NCBI GenBank assembly: GCA_963691905.1
Contig: OY829894.1
Coordinates: 1,178,001-1,242,000, forward strand
Length of the DNA: 64,000 bases
Reading direction: 5' to 3'
Source of the DNA: QGON01 sp963691905
Lineage (GTDB): Bacteria; Pseudomonadota; Gammaproteobacteria; Chromatiales; Chromatiaceae
Under the pieces are notes generated by a model, which was given only the letters and a program-made list of their open reading frames with translations, was not told the origin of the DNA and searched no databases. A program made the position numbers and the translations under genes. Position 1 is the stretch's first letter. Every line of letters begins with the position of its first letter. Of the stretch, positions 1 to 8,795 are shown piece after piece.

Positions 1-52
1 CAAAGTCGGTGACCAGTGCCTGGTGGGTTGCGTAGATTTTATCCTTAGCCAT
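1..52 (-). CDS. 5' end of a gene leaving the left edge, CmoA-like
   Basis: On the minus strand an ATG at 50-52 opens a frame that continues out of the window and reads MAKDKIYATHQALVTDF. This resembles the start of carboxy-S-adenosyl-L-methionine synthase (CmoA), a SAM-fold enzyme of wobble-uridine modification, whose proteins often open with a short 'xxYAxPxxxVxDFxF' segment. Only 17 residues are visible, so the assignment rests on weak similarity. A purine-rich AAGACAG lies just upstream as a possible ribosome site. Confidence 0.4.
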   Translation of the reverse strand, partial: MAKDKIYATHQALVTDF

Positions 53-125
53 TACTGTCTTGTATTCAACCGATACACTCACTTTCCAGAGGCGCCCTTG
101 GGACGACCAGAGTCATTGTGCCGTT

Positions 126-211
126 GTCATCTCGACCGCAGGGAGAGATCTCAAACTACTCTGCTATCAACGAGTGACTATCAGGAGATTTCTCCCTACA
201 GTCGAAATGAC
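126..211. repeat. Long imperfect palindrome (family D, REP/MITE-like)
   Basis: The 27-nt arm at 126-152 and the reverse complement of 185-211 agree at 23 of 27 positions, around a 32-nt centre. The arms carry GTCATYTCGACYGYAGGGAG. The element lies in the gap between the leftward gene start at 52 and the gene at 316, and the rest of that gap holds nothing I recognise. The motif resembles palindromic repeats scattered between genes in many bacterial genomes. No second copy occurs in this window. Confidence 0.7.
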
Positions 212-315
212 ATTATTCTGAGGTCTCTGAAAATTTTCAGACCTGCATTTTACGCTGATTTCCACTTGAGTGATGCATTCGAATAGAATGCCTATAACAG
301 TGGAAGGAGTATCCC

Positions 316-600
316 ATGGGCCTGTTTGACTTTCTTTTGACCAACCAGATGAAACGCGACAAGATCGCCACTGAGATAGGCCTGAAGACAGGCATCTTCG
401 TTGAATGCCCAATTTGCCGGGATGTCACGGAAGCGCCAAATCACGAAGCCTTCAGGGAACAGACCGAGGTCTATGTCAGGACGCTGGTGGCGAATCGGGA
501 TGGACAGACGAAATTATTCGGCAATGACGAAACAGAGATGATCCGCACTATCGCAGAGGTCGGAAAAAAACTGCCTTACAACTGTATGTGTCACATTTAG
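316..600 (+). CDS. Small Cys-containing protein of unknown function
   Basis: A 94-residue soluble protein that I do not recognise. It has a CPIC motif near residue 34 and a CMCH ending, four cysteines and a histidine that could bind a metal, but no known fold is evident. The ATG is supported by a GGAAGGAG ribosome site ending eight bases upstream. Its stop codon (598-600) overlaps the stop of the convergent MFS gene (597-599), so the two reading frames share their last bases with no room for a terminator between them. Confidence 0.6.
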   Translation: MGLFDFLLTNQMKRDKIATEIGLKTGIFVECPICRDVTEAPNHEAFREQTEVYVRTLVANRDGQTKLFGNDETEMIRTIAEVGKKLPYNCMCHI

Positions 601-1868
601 CCCGCTGCAAATGAACGAGCTGCCGCCTCTCCCTCGGCTACATCGACCCGGCTCAATAGCAGTGCTCCCGCTACAAACAGTATTCCCACCGAGAGAATGG
701 CTATGCGTGCATCCCCGGTAATCACGCCAACCCAGCCCATCAAGAGGGGACCAAATACCACTGCAAACTTACCCAGCATATTGTAGAAACCAAAAAACTC
801 CGCAGCCTGATCCCGCGGTATCAAGCGAGCATAGAGTGAGCGGGAGAGCGACTGAATCCCTCCCTGCACCAATCCGATAGCCACAGCCAGTGCGTAGAAC
901 TCCCAGACCGAGTCCATGCGGTAGGCCCAAAGAAGAATCATTAGATAGACGAAGATCGCCAACATAATCCCTTGCCTGGGACCTTTTCTTGCACCCAGCC
1001 GACCGAACAGGATAGCCGCTGGGAAACCGACAAACTGGGTGATCAACAGGGCTGTCATCAGATTGTTGGCATCAAAGCCGATAGAGAGTCCGTAATCCAC
1101 CGCCATACGCACGATGGTATCGACCCCGTCGATGTAGAGCCAGTAGGCCAACAGGAAGAGGAAGGTCATACGCAACTGCCGCAGCTTGCGTAGCGTCGAC
1201 AGAAGCTGTCGAAAACCGGCCAGCAGATGACTGCCCTCACCACGTTTTTTTTGGGGTTCCTTAACGAACAGAAAGACCGGTATCGAGAACAGGCCCCACC
1301 AGATGGCGACCGTGATAAATGAGAGTCTGACCGCCTCGGCAGTACCACTGAGACCGAAAAACTCTGGATAGAGCGTCATCACCACATCGAAGGCAAAAAG
1401 CAATCCTCCTCCCAGATAGCCCACTCCAAAACCCAGTGCGGAGAGCCGGTCGTAATCCTTCTCCTCCGCCACCGAAACCAACAGGGAGTCGTAGAAGATC
1501 ACACCCCCGGAAAAACCCAGAACCCCCAGTCCGTAGAGTGTCAGCGCCATCATCCAGCTGCCCTGTCCAACCAGATAGAGGGCTCCGGTCATGACTATGC
1601 CCATTGAGGTGAAGAAGAGCAGGAAACCTTTTTTCGCCCCGGCCTGATCTGCAATCGATCCCAACAGGGGCGCCAGACAAACAATGATGAGGCTCGCCAG
1701 AGAATTGGCCATGCCAAGGCGGAAGGTACTCTCTGTGGCTTCGACGCCCGCACTCCAGTACTGTTTGAAGAAAAGCGGAAAAAAACCGGCCATCACCGTT
1801 GTGGCAAAGGCTGAATTAGCCCAATCATAGAAGACCCAGGCGAGTGCGCCTGCACGAATCTTCCGCAT
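597..1868 (-). CDS. MFS permease, UMF1/Atg22-like family
   Basis: A 423-residue polytopic membrane protein with about twelve hydrophobic segments. The N-terminal WVFYDWANSAFATTVMAGFF is typical of the UMF1 (Atg22-like) branch of the major facilitator superfamily, and RxGARKGPRQG sits between the halves as the usual loop motif. UMF1 members are predicted solute effluxers and few have known substrates, so none is proposed. It begins six bases after the stop of the response regulator and is probably the third gene of the kinase-regulator operon, making it a candidate target or partner of that signalling pair. Confidence 0.8.
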   Translation of the reverse strand: MRKIRAGALAWVFYDWANSAFATTVMAGFFPLFFKQYWSAGVEATESTFRLGMANSLASLIIVCLAPLLGSIADQAGAKKGFLLFFTSMGIVMTGALYLVGQGSWMMALTLYGLGVLGFSGGVIFYDSLLVSVAEEKDYDRLSALGFGVGYLGGGLLFAFDVVMTLYPEFFGLSGTAEAVRLSFITVAIWWGLFSIPVFLFVKEPQKKRGEGSHLLAGFRQLLSTLRKLRQLRMTFLFLLAYWLYIDGVDTIVRMAVDYGLSIGFDANNLMTALLITQFVGFPAAILFGRLGARKGPRQGIMLAIFVYLMILLWAYRMDSVWEFYALAVAIGLVQGGIQSLSRSLYARLIPRDQAAEFFGFYNMLGKFAVVFGPLLMGWVGVITGDARIAILSVGILFVAGALLLSRVDVAEGEAAARSFAAG

Positions 1869-1874
1869 GAATGT

Positions 1875-2510
1875 CTACTCTTCCTCTTTCACATGTTCCT
1901 TGACCATATTGGCCAGAACCGCCATGCGTACCAGCTTGGCCAGCGATCCCGCTTCCATCTTCTCCATCACCCGGGCACGATGAGCCTCTACCGTCTTTGC
2001 GCTGACACCGAGGGAGGAGGCAATCTCTTTGTTGGCCTTGCCACTGGTCACCATCTCCATCACCTCATGTTCCCTGGGCGTAAGCCGGGCAAGACGGGCG
2101 GCAATCTCAGCACGTTGAGACTGATAATCCCGCTGCTGCTCATCAAGTGACAGCGCATGCCGGATGCTCTCCAGCAACAGTTCATCATTGAAGGGTTTCT
2201 CGATAAAATCCACCGCACCCGCTTTCATCGCCCGTACCGCCATAGGCACGTCGCCATGTCCGGTAATGATGATGACCGGGATCGCAATCTGATGATTCGT
2301 CAGGTACTCCTGCAGCTCCAGCCCGCTCATACCGGGCATACGTACATCGAGTAACAGGCAGCCTGAGCGTCCCGGATAGTAGCTTGAGATAAAAGCACTC
2401 GCAGAGTCGAATGTCTCCACCTGCATGGCCACGGACTCGATCAGCCACTTCAGGGAGTTACGCATGGCCTGGTCGTCGTCAACAACAAATACCGTCGGTT
2501 CATTGCTCAT
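1875..2510 (-). CDS. FixJ/TtrR-type response regulator
   Basis: A 211-residue regulator. The receiver domain (about 5-120) has the acidic cluster VVDDD, the phospho-acceptor in LLLDVRMPG (Asp55), and Thr and Lys in IITGHGD and EKPF. The C-terminal LuxR-type helix-turn-helix (about 145-195) reads LTPREHEVMEMVTSGKANKE. The ATG at 2510 is chosen because the protein then begins MSNEPTVFVVDDD as family members do; the 22 extra codons upstream lie inside the kinase gene. It starts four bases after the kinase stop, so the two are almost certainly co-translated. It should bind DNA as a dimer when phosphorylated; the targets are unknown, with the downstream MFS gene the nearest candidate. Confidence 0.9.
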   Translation of the reverse strand: MSNEPTVFVVDDDQAMRNSLKWLIESVAMQVETFDSASAFISSYYPGRSGCLLLDVRMPGMSGLELQEYLTNHQIAIPVIIITGHGDVPMAVRAMKAGAVDFIEKPFNDELLLESIRHALSLDEQQRDYQSQRAEIAARLARLTPREHEVMEMVTSGKANKEIASSLGVSAKTVEAHRARVMEKMEAGSLAKLVRMAVLANMVKEHVKEEE

Positions 2511-2514
2511 AGAT

Positions 2515-5067
2515 TTAGTATCCCGGTAGTTCCAGCTTTGGATCGGTCGGTAATATAACCGTAAATTCAGTACCATGTCCCAGCTCGGTAGTCACGAAAA
2601 TATCACCCTGGTGATCCTCAATGATCTTGCGGCTGATGGCCAACCCCATACCCATCCCACTCTCCTTTGTCGAGAAGAAGGCGTCGAACAAGTGCTCCAC
2701 AATATCAGGTGAAATGCCGGGTCCGGTATCACGAACCTGTATCTCCACCCGCCTCTCATCCAGTTTGCAAGTAACCAGCGTCAGTCTTCTCTGGCTCACC
2801 TCTACCTGTTGGAGCACCTGAATGGCGTTGCGCACCAGATTGAGCAGCACCTGCTCGATCTGCACCAGGTCGACCTTCACCGGCAGGCCTTCACTTGCGA
2901 GGTCGATAATGATTTCGACTGATCGCTTATTTGCCTCATACTCCACAAACGAAGCAACTTCAATGACCAACTCATTCAGGTTGACCAATATCTGCTCATG
3001 GGGCTTCTTACCCACCAGACTGCGCAGACGTTTGATGATCTCTCCAGCCCGTTCCGCCTGAACGGTGATCTGGGCCATTGCATCCACCAATTCCGCCTCA
3101 CCGCCGATCCCCGCCTGTAGACGGCGTACGCAGCCACTGGCGAAATTAACAATGGCGGCAAGCGGCTGGTTCAACTCATGCGCCAGTCCGGTGGCCATCT
3201 CACCCATTGTACTGACCCGGCAAACATGTACCAGTTCCGACTGGTGCTGACGGCTTTGCTGCTCAGCACTTCGCACCTGGGTAATATCCCTGCCGTATAT
3301 ATTGACGTAACCCAATTCAACAATCGGCGCCAGCAGCAGGGAGAAAATCTGCCCATCACTGGCAAGTTCATACTCTCTGTTATGGCCCGCCTCCAGTGTC
3401 TCCAACACCAGATTGCGCCAATACAGCGGCAGCGTCTGGGCCAGTTCACACCCCCAATAGTCGAGCAGAGGTTCGCTTGCCGCATTGGCATAGGTGATCA
3501 CACCACGGTTGTTTATGCGTAACACCGGACTTGGATTTTCACTGGTAAACTTTGCCAGGCTCTGAATCTCCCGTTCTGCCTTGCGCCGCTCACTGACATC
3601 CCTTAGATAGAGGGTAAAGAGCTTCTGTTCGTGCATGTAGATAGGCACCGCAGAGCATTCGACAGGCGTCTCGGCACCATTGACGTCCGTCGCCAGGAAA
3701 CCCTCTGGGCTACAGGCGCTCGCACCTTCCGGCAGGTTGCGACAAGTTGCCAGCAGCTTCCTGAAACGTACCCTGTCGTCCGTGTGGATCAGCTGCTGAG
3801 TAATGGATTGCCCTAACAGATGGTCACGTTCAAAACCGAAGGTCCGTTCTGCGGTTGCATTCACCTCCACCACTGCCGCTGTGGAGTCCACCGTAATAAT
3901 TGAGTCCAGGGCAGTATCCAATAGTGTGCTTTTCAGCACCTCGGAATCGTGAATCTGCGTCTCATATTCCCGCTGCACCTCATCCTGCGCCGCACCAACA
4001 CGATGAAAATAGTCCCGAATCCAGGCTTCCAGCACCAACAACTGGTTACCCCTATCCTGCACTGGCTGTTCAATTCCCAAAGCACGCCTGCCAAGGCTGG
4101 ATATTCGATGTAGAATGTGATTGAGTCGGGCGGAAACAAAGAAAAACAGCAGAGAGAACACCGCTACGAAAGCGGCGGCTTCAAGCAGCCGTTGGCGTCG
4201 TTCGCTTGCAAGAATTCGCTGGCTGGTCTGCTCCACCCGCTTACGGGATATTAGTGTGGCAAACTGGATATTCTGATCCGAACCCTCATAAACCGTGAAA
4301 GACTGCGAAGTAACGAGATAACTATCTTCCCATTGGCTCAATTTGGAATTACGCAAAACCCGCTTCTCATCACTGCTGGAAAGCAATACCTGGCGGTCTG
4401 CGTCAAGTAATCCGACGACGCTGCCGTCATCAGCGATAACCTGTTGGGATTCAAGCAGGAATTGCTCGTCGATAGGGATGACCAGCATCAATACCGGCTT
4501 CTTCTGTCCGCGTCCACCGTCAATGGACGCCCAGACGATCAGGTAGGGGGCTTGCCAGACATTTGTCACTACCGCTTCGTCTCTGCCTGAGTATCCCATT
4601 GCCGCCTTTGCTACCGGAAAAGGCGTATTCTGCTGATGAAAGACCTCCCGTACATCACCGTCGGCATCCAGCAACACCACCTGACTAGGTGCCATAGCAG
4701 CAACCTCTGAGTGTCCGCTTTCCAACCATGCCGGCCGCGAATCGATATAGGTTTTTGGATATAGCTGGCGCCTCTCCCAGTCAGGGGATCGAACATGTCT
4801 GACCAGACGCCAATGCTGCGACAGACCATGCGCGGAAATCTGCCACTGCCGCAGATACTGCTCGAACCGGTGGCGGGTGTCGCGTGCACGCCGATCCAGT
4901 TGCAGTTCGAGTTCGCTCTGAAAAATCTCGCCCAGCGCCCGGCTTTGTATGGGATCCAGCACCATCCAGACCAACAACCCACTGAGCACGCCCACAAGGA
5001 TTGATATCCACTGCAACGGAATGCGCTCTAACCAGCGAAAAAAACTACCTCTGCCCGTGTGCGCCAT
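2515..5067 (-). CDS. Membrane-bound PAS sensor histidine kinase
   Basis: A kinase of 850 residues. A transmembrane segment at about 20-38 and a second at about 297-315 bracket a periplasmic sensing region of roughly 250 residues. Two PAS domains follow (about 375-490 and 500-600), then a HisKA domain with the phosphorylated His in GLAHELNQPLAAI (about 630) and an HATPase domain with NLVRNAIQVL, DTGPGI and GMGMGLAIS. The architecture and the 'HELNQPL' H-box match the FixL/DctB/TodS branch that pairs with FixJ-type regulators, as here. The first ATG at 5067 is used; the frame also opens at TTG 5070. The ligand of the periplasmic region cannot be read from sequence. Confidence 0.88.
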   Translation of the reverse strand: MAHTGRGSFFRWLERIPLQWISILVGVLSGLLVWMVLDPIQSRALGEIFQSELELQLDRRARDTRHRFEQYLRQWQISAHGLSQHWRLVRHVRSPDWERRQLYPKTYIDSRPAWLESGHSEVAAMAPSQVVLLDADGDVREVFHQQNTPFPVAKAAMGYSGRDEAVVTNVWQAPYLIVWASIDGGRGQKKPVLMLVIPIDEQFLLESQQVIADDGSVVGLLDADRQVLLSSSDEKRVLRNSKLSQWEDSYLVTSQSFTVYEGSDQNIQFATLISRKRVEQTSQRILASERRQRLLEAAAFVAVFSLLFFFVSARLNHILHRISSLGRRALGIEQPVQDRGNQLLVLEAWIRDYFHRVGAAQDEVQREYETQIHDSEVLKSTLLDTALDSIITVDSTAAVVEVNATAERTFGFERDHLLGQSITQQLIHTDDRVRFRKLLATCRNLPEGASACSPEGFLATDVNGAETPVECSAVPIYMHEQKLFTLYLRDVSERRKAEREIQSLAKFTSENPSPVLRINNRGVITYANAASEPLLDYWGCELAQTLPLYWRNLVLETLEAGHNREYELASDGQIFSLLLAPIVELGYVNIYGRDITQVRSAEQQSRQHQSELVHVCRVSTMGEMATGLAHELNQPLAAIVNFASGCVRRLQAGIGGEAELVDAMAQITVQAERAGEIIKRLRSLVGKKPHEQILVNLNELVIEVASFVEYEANKRSVEIIIDLASEGLPVKVDLVQIEQVLLNLVRNAIQVLQQVEVSQRRLTLVTCKLDERRVEIQVRDTGPGISPDIVEHLFDAFFSTKESGMGMGLAISRKIIEDHQGDIFVTTELGHGTEFTVILPTDPKLELPGY

Positions 5068-5240
5068 CAAATACTCGAATGATCAATCCTGTGATTTCAA
5101 TGATATACGAAATCATCATGAGACTGATCATAGGACTTTCACAGGCCGCTGGATAGTCCAAAGGGGTTTTGATCTCATATTGCCTCCCCCTGCCGGGGTA
5201 CCGAAATCAACCCCCCAAAACCAAAACCGACCTCTTTCCC

Positions 5241-5267
5241 AAAAAAAAGAGGCGCTGTTTGCGCCTC
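5241..5267 (-). terminator. Rho-independent terminator
   Basis: GAGGCGC (5249-5255) pairs with GCGCCTC (5261-5267) around TGTTT. The eight A residues at 5241-5248 become a U-run when read on the minus strand. It lies about 77 bases after the stop of the PilZ gene and should end that transcript, separating it from the kinase operon. Confidence 0.85.
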
Positions 5268-5343
5268 AATCGAAGATTCCGGGTGTATCCCGGATAGAAA
5301 AAAGTATCAGCCAAATATGAGAGCTATCTGACCTGGATTTAAG

Positions 5344-5721
5344 TCAAATTCCGATTGCCCTGTCGGGACTTGGGCCAGACACCAGTCCAGGTCTTGTCAT
5401 CGTTGTATCAGCCTGCTCATTCAGGACTCGCCTGAGCATCTGGCGGACATTGGTATCCAACTCACTGAACATGAGACCGACACCGTCCGCCCTATGGTGA
5501 ACTACCAATGCCTTGGCTTTGCACTGTATGCTTTTCGTGGGACATTTGACTGGAAAAGTGATGTCTACCAGGGCATTAATTGCCAACTGGACACGCCCGA
5601 CATTGATGAACATGCCACCCAATCCCACATCCTGGGTTTTCCCGCTGATCAAACCAAGCCCACGGTAATTGAGCGTTACGTTAAGCGCGATAGGTTTTCG
5701 CACGGCACAACGGTGTTCCAC
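5344..5721 (-). CDS. PilZ-domain protein, probable cyclic-di-GMP receptor
   Basis: A 125-residue single-domain PilZ protein. The RCAVR segment near the start matches the RxxxR c-di-GMP motif, and DVGLGGMF matches the second motif (D/N)xSxxG except that Gly replaces Ser. The frame is open upstream to a TTG at 5796, but GTG at 5721 is preferred: AGGACAGAG lies at ribosome-site distance and the protein then begins MEHRCAVRK, as single-domain PilZ proteins usually do. It stands alone, followed by a strong terminator. It likely links c-di-GMP to motility or surface functions; the partner is unknown. Confidence 0.8.
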   Translation of the reverse strand: MEHRCAVRKPIALNVTLNYRGLGLISGKTQDVGLGGMFINVGRVQLAINALVDITFPVKCPTKSIQCKAKALVVHHRADGVGLMFSELDTNVRQMLRRVLNEQADTTMTRPGLVSGPSPDRAIGI

Positions 5722-5869
5722 TGTCTCTGTCCTATATAGATTGCAAAAATCTGTATCAGGGAGTGGTAAGCGTAGTTCACTGATTAGAATTGGCAAGGCC
5801 GGGGCTTTGCCCGTCTGAGCAAGGGATTTTCCCTATCAAAAACCACTAGTGCTCCGGTAGAATCTCAGG

Positions 5870-6319
5870 ATGCATGAACAATACCCTGTAAACCTTGCAG
5901 AGGCGGTATCCCCGGGTTTTTTTCGCCGGATTGCTGCAATGCTCTACGACGGCCTGCTCCTGGTGGCATTGATGGCAGTGGCCACGACACTGATTACGCT
6001 GCCGCTGGAGATGCCAAGCGGCAGCTTACTCGTCGTCTACCAGCTTTTTCTATTCGAAATCATACCCCTGGCGTTTTTCACCGGATTTTGGGCCTGGGGT
6101 GGCCAGACACTGGGCATGCGGGCCTGGCGACTGCGACTGGTGCGCACCGATGGCGGCAAACCCACTTGGGGCGATGCCCTGAAACGCCATCTGGCCGCCA
6201 TCTTTTCCTGGCTGATCTTTGGCCTGGGTTTTTTGTGGATATTGTTCGACCCGGAAAAACTGGCCTGGCACGACCGGATGTCAGGTACCCGGCTGGTGAT
6301 CGTTGCCAAGTCGCATTAG
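5870..6319 (+). CDS. RDD-family membrane protein
   Basis: A 149-residue protein with the RDD pattern: GFFRRIAAMLYDGLLLVALM at the N-terminus, GQTLGMRAWRLRLVR in the middle, and DPEKLAWHDRMSGTRLV at the end. Three to four hydrophobic helices are visible (about 22-42, 52-72, 105-125). RDD proteins are small inner-membrane proteins, mostly of unknown function; some are linked to ion or compatible-solute transport. It is transcribed alone, away from the PilZ gene, with REP-like elements immediately downstream. Confidence 0.85.
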   Translation: MHEQYPVNLAEAVSPGFFRRIAAMLYDGLLLVALMAVATTLITLPLEMPSGSLLVVYQLFLFEIIPLAFFTGFWAWGGQTLGMRAWRLRLVRTDGGKPTWGDALKRHLAAIFSWLIFGLGFLWILFDPEKLAWHDRMSGTRLVIVAKSH

Positions 6320-6325
6320 CATATT

Positions 6326-6364
6326 GTTGGGTTACGGCCAAAAAGACGGCCTAACCCAACCTAC
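6326..6364. repeat. Palindromic repeat, family A copy 1
   Basis: GTTGGGTTACGGCC (6326-6339) pairs with GGCCTAACCCAAC (6348-6360) with one bulged C, followed by CTAC. The core GTTGGGTTA recurs at 41248 and 41344. It begins only seven bases after the RDD stop and could help stabilise or end that message. Confidence 0.8.
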
Positions 6365-6390
6365 CCAAGTAGTTGATTGTTGGTAGTTCC

Positions 6391-6490
6391 AGGGGTCAGA
6401 GTCGATTCAGCTACGAAGCCACATCACTCGCATCGCATTTATCTCGCCTCATGCCACTTCCCAACGTATTCACTCTCGACTCCGACCCCT
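6391..6490. repeat. MITE-like element with 15-bp inverted ends (family E)
   Basis: AGGGGTCAGAGTCGA (6391-6405) and TCGACTCCGACCCCT (6476-6490) are inverted copies that differ at one position and bracket 70 bp without coding content. 'GGGGTCAGAGTC' ends are common in REP-type elements mobilised by RAYT transposases in gammaproteobacteria. No transposase is present here. Confidence 0.65.
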
Positions 6491-6494
6491 CAAG

Positions 6495-7562
6495 CTAATG
6501 CACCCTGCGAAAAAACCAGAACGCCAAAAACAGGCAGAGCAGTGTCGGGAAGGATGCCGCAAACAGCGGGTTGATATCATAGACCACCGCCAGATAGGAG
6601 AAGGCCCGGTTCACTAGGTAGAAAACCGTACCGATAACCGCGCCGGTAAAGACACGCTGACCAATACTGACACTACGCAGGGCGCCAAACACAAAGGGCA
6701 CGCTCAGAAACAGCATCACCAATGTCACCAGAGGTGACACCAGCTTTCCCCAGAAAGCCACCTCGTAGGTCGAGGCATCCTGACCATTTTCAGTCAGATA
6801 GCGTATATAGCTCCAGAGATCCCAGGCCGGCAGCATGTGGGGCTGGACCGTCACCACATCCAGCAAAGCAGGTTCCAGCAGGGTTGACCATCGCAGACGC
6901 TCCAACCGATTCGTGGTAATCCGCCCGGCGCCAAATTCGCTCTGCTCCACACCATCCAGTTCCCATTCAGGATCGGCATAACGGGCAGTGTCTGCATGAG
7001 TGGCCCGCAGCAGTTTTCTTCCCGCGCCATACTCGTAGATCGAGATATCAGCCAACGTCGAGTCGGGCAGGATACGACGGATATTGATGAAGGTATCGCC
7101 GTCCCTCGCCCAGAAACCATACTTGGTCTGCAACGTTACCTGGTTCGACAGCGCGTCCATCTTCATACGCTGGGCACGTTGTTCCGTTACCGGAGCCAAC
7201 AACTCCCCGACAGCCAGAATAACCAGCAACATGACAAAACCGGTCTTCAGAACAGCCCCCACAATGCGGGATATCGACACCCCTGCGGCGCGCATGGCGA
7301 TCAGTTCAGAGTTGTTCGCAAGCGCCCCCAGGCCGATCAGACTGCCCAGCAGGGTGGCGACGGGGAAGATCTCGTAGGTATAACGGGGCAAAATCAGGAG
7401 CACATAGGTAAACGCCATGGATGTTGTGTAACTCCCTTTACCCACCTCTTCCAGTTCACCCAGCACGGAGAAGAAACCCAGCAGTACCAACAACAGCGCC
7501 AGGACCATCAACATCCCCAGTGCCACGGAGCGGCCGATATAGCGATCCAGCAGGTTTGTCAT
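6495..7562 (-). CDS. lptG: LPS export permease LptG
   Basis: A 355-residue inner-membrane subunit of the LptB2FG transporter, which extracts lipopolysaccharide from the inner membrane for transport to the cell surface. TLLGSLIGLGALANNSELIAMRAAGVS is the cytoplasmic coupling-helix region, split across helices at about 60-90. A periplasmic jellyroll fills the centre (about 130-250), and three helices close the protein. The start at 7562 gives MTNLLDRYIGRSV and overlaps the lptF stop as ATGA, so the two subunits are translationally coupled. Confidence 0.93.
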   Translation of the reverse strand: MTNLLDRYIGRSVALGMLMVLALLLVLLGFFSVLGELEEVGKGSYTTSMAFTYVLLILPRYTYEIFPVATLLGSLIGLGALANNSELIAMRAAGVSISRIVGAVLKTGFVMLLVILAVGELLAPVTEQRAQRMKMDALSNQVTLQTKYGFWARDGDTFINIRRILPDSTLADISIYEYGAGRKLLRATHADTARYADPEWELDGVEQSEFGAGRITTNRLERLRWSTLLEPALLDVVTVQPHMLPAWDLWSYIRYLTENGQDASTYEVAFWGKLVSPLVTLVMLFLSVPFVFGALRSVSIGQRVFTGAVIGTVFYLVNRAFSYLAVVYDINPLFAASFPTLLCLFLAFWFFRRVH

Positions 7563-8668
7563 GTCCTGTCGCCCCACTTCAGACGACGCCGCCAACGGCG
7601 ATACCAGACATGGTCAGGCAGCAACATAACCAGTGCCAATATCCCCATCGAAAGGTGTACCCACCACATGCCCAGCCAGGCAGGGGTCACCTGATCTTTC
7701 ATCCAGTTCTCTGAAACACCCTGAAGGCTGAGATAGATGGTGTAGATCAGAAATGCCAGGGCCAGACGGCCAAAGGGTCCCTGGCGCGGCAACGAGCGGC
7801 TCAACGGCAGACTCAGCAGGGCAAAGGCCAGTACCCCCAGTGCCGGTGACAGGCGGTATTGAAATTCGGAGCGGTCGTAGATGTCCGGCGATGCCAGCAA
7901 AACATGGGTCGGCAGGCTGTTACGGGGACGATTGCCCACTGTGGGCACGACTTCCCCTATGCGCAGGGCATAGGCACCAAATTCACTTACCACATAATCC
8001 GCCCGACCCGGCTGACCTTTGTAGCGGAACCCATCCTCCAATACCAGAAACCGGTCACCCGTCTCCGGGTCCACCCGCTGAAAACCAGTAACGGCGGTCA
8101 CCAAACCCAGGTCATCCCCCTGCCGGGTCTGCACAAAGATATTGTGCATACGATGGTCGCTCTCCGATATCGACTCCACATAGAAGACCAGATCGCCCTT
8201 GCTGTATTCGTTGAACCGCCCCGGGCTCACACCCGCCAGCTCCACCGACTGGCCCGTCTGTCCGCTGATGATCCGTGCAATCAGCTGACTCGACCAGGGC
8301 TGCACCCCCATGGAGAGCCAGGCCACCAGCAGGGAAACCGGCAATCCCGCCAGCAGGATGCTGCGAAAGATACGCAGGCCGCCTACGCCGCAGGACTCCA
8401 GAGCGATCATCTCGCTATCCCGGTACATCCGGCCGACAGCGTAGAGCACTGCGAAAAAGAAAGCAGGCGGAATCAGGCGGGCGAGATAGCGGAATACCTG
8501 CAGTCCCAGCAGTTGGAAGACCACATCCGCACTCACCTCTCCCACCGCCACCTGCTGTAAAAAAACGATAAAACTGTGGCTGACCAATACCAGCAGCAGT
8601 ATCAAAAGGATCGCAAACAGCGCCTTGAACACTTCCTGTAGCAGATAACGGTCGATGAGGGATATCAC
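7559..8668 (-). CDS. lptF: LPS export permease LptF
   Basis: A 369-residue partner of LptG: six predicted helices, the coupling motif DSEMIALESCGVGGLRI near residue 85, and a central periplasmic domain. It starts at a GTG (MISLIDRYLLQEVFKAL). It is the first gene of the lptFG pair and is divergent from pepA with about 127 bp between starts, the same arrangement as in many gammaproteobacteria. The periplasmic part is hydrophilic as expected and shows no frame disruption. Confidence 0.92.
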   Translation of the reverse strand: MISLIDRYLLQEVFKALFAILLILLLVLVSHSFIVFLQQVAVGEVSADVVFQLLGLQVFRYLARLIPPAFFFAVLYAVGRMYRDSEMIALESCGVGGLRIFRSILLAGLPVSLLVAWLSMGVQPWSSQLIARIISGQTGQSVELAGVSPGRFNEYSKGDLVFYVESISESDHRMHNIFVQTRQGDDLGLVTAVTGFQRVDPETGDRFLVLEDGFRYKGQPGRADYVVSEFGAYALRIGEVVPTVGNRPRNSLPTHVLLASPDIYDRSEFQYRLSPALGVLAFALLSLPLSRSLPRQGPFGRLALAFLIYTIYLSLQGVSENWMKDQVTPAWLGMWWVHLSMGILALVMLLPDHVWYRRWRRRLKWGDRT

Positions 8669-8795
8669 GATGATGGCAAATCGTTGCTGTTTCGGTAGAC
8701 TAATGACTATCTGAAATAATTTCGGAGCCCTATCCTACCAAGAAATGCGGCCTGGACAGACATCGCTCCACCAAAATATCGAGGACCGGTAATAT

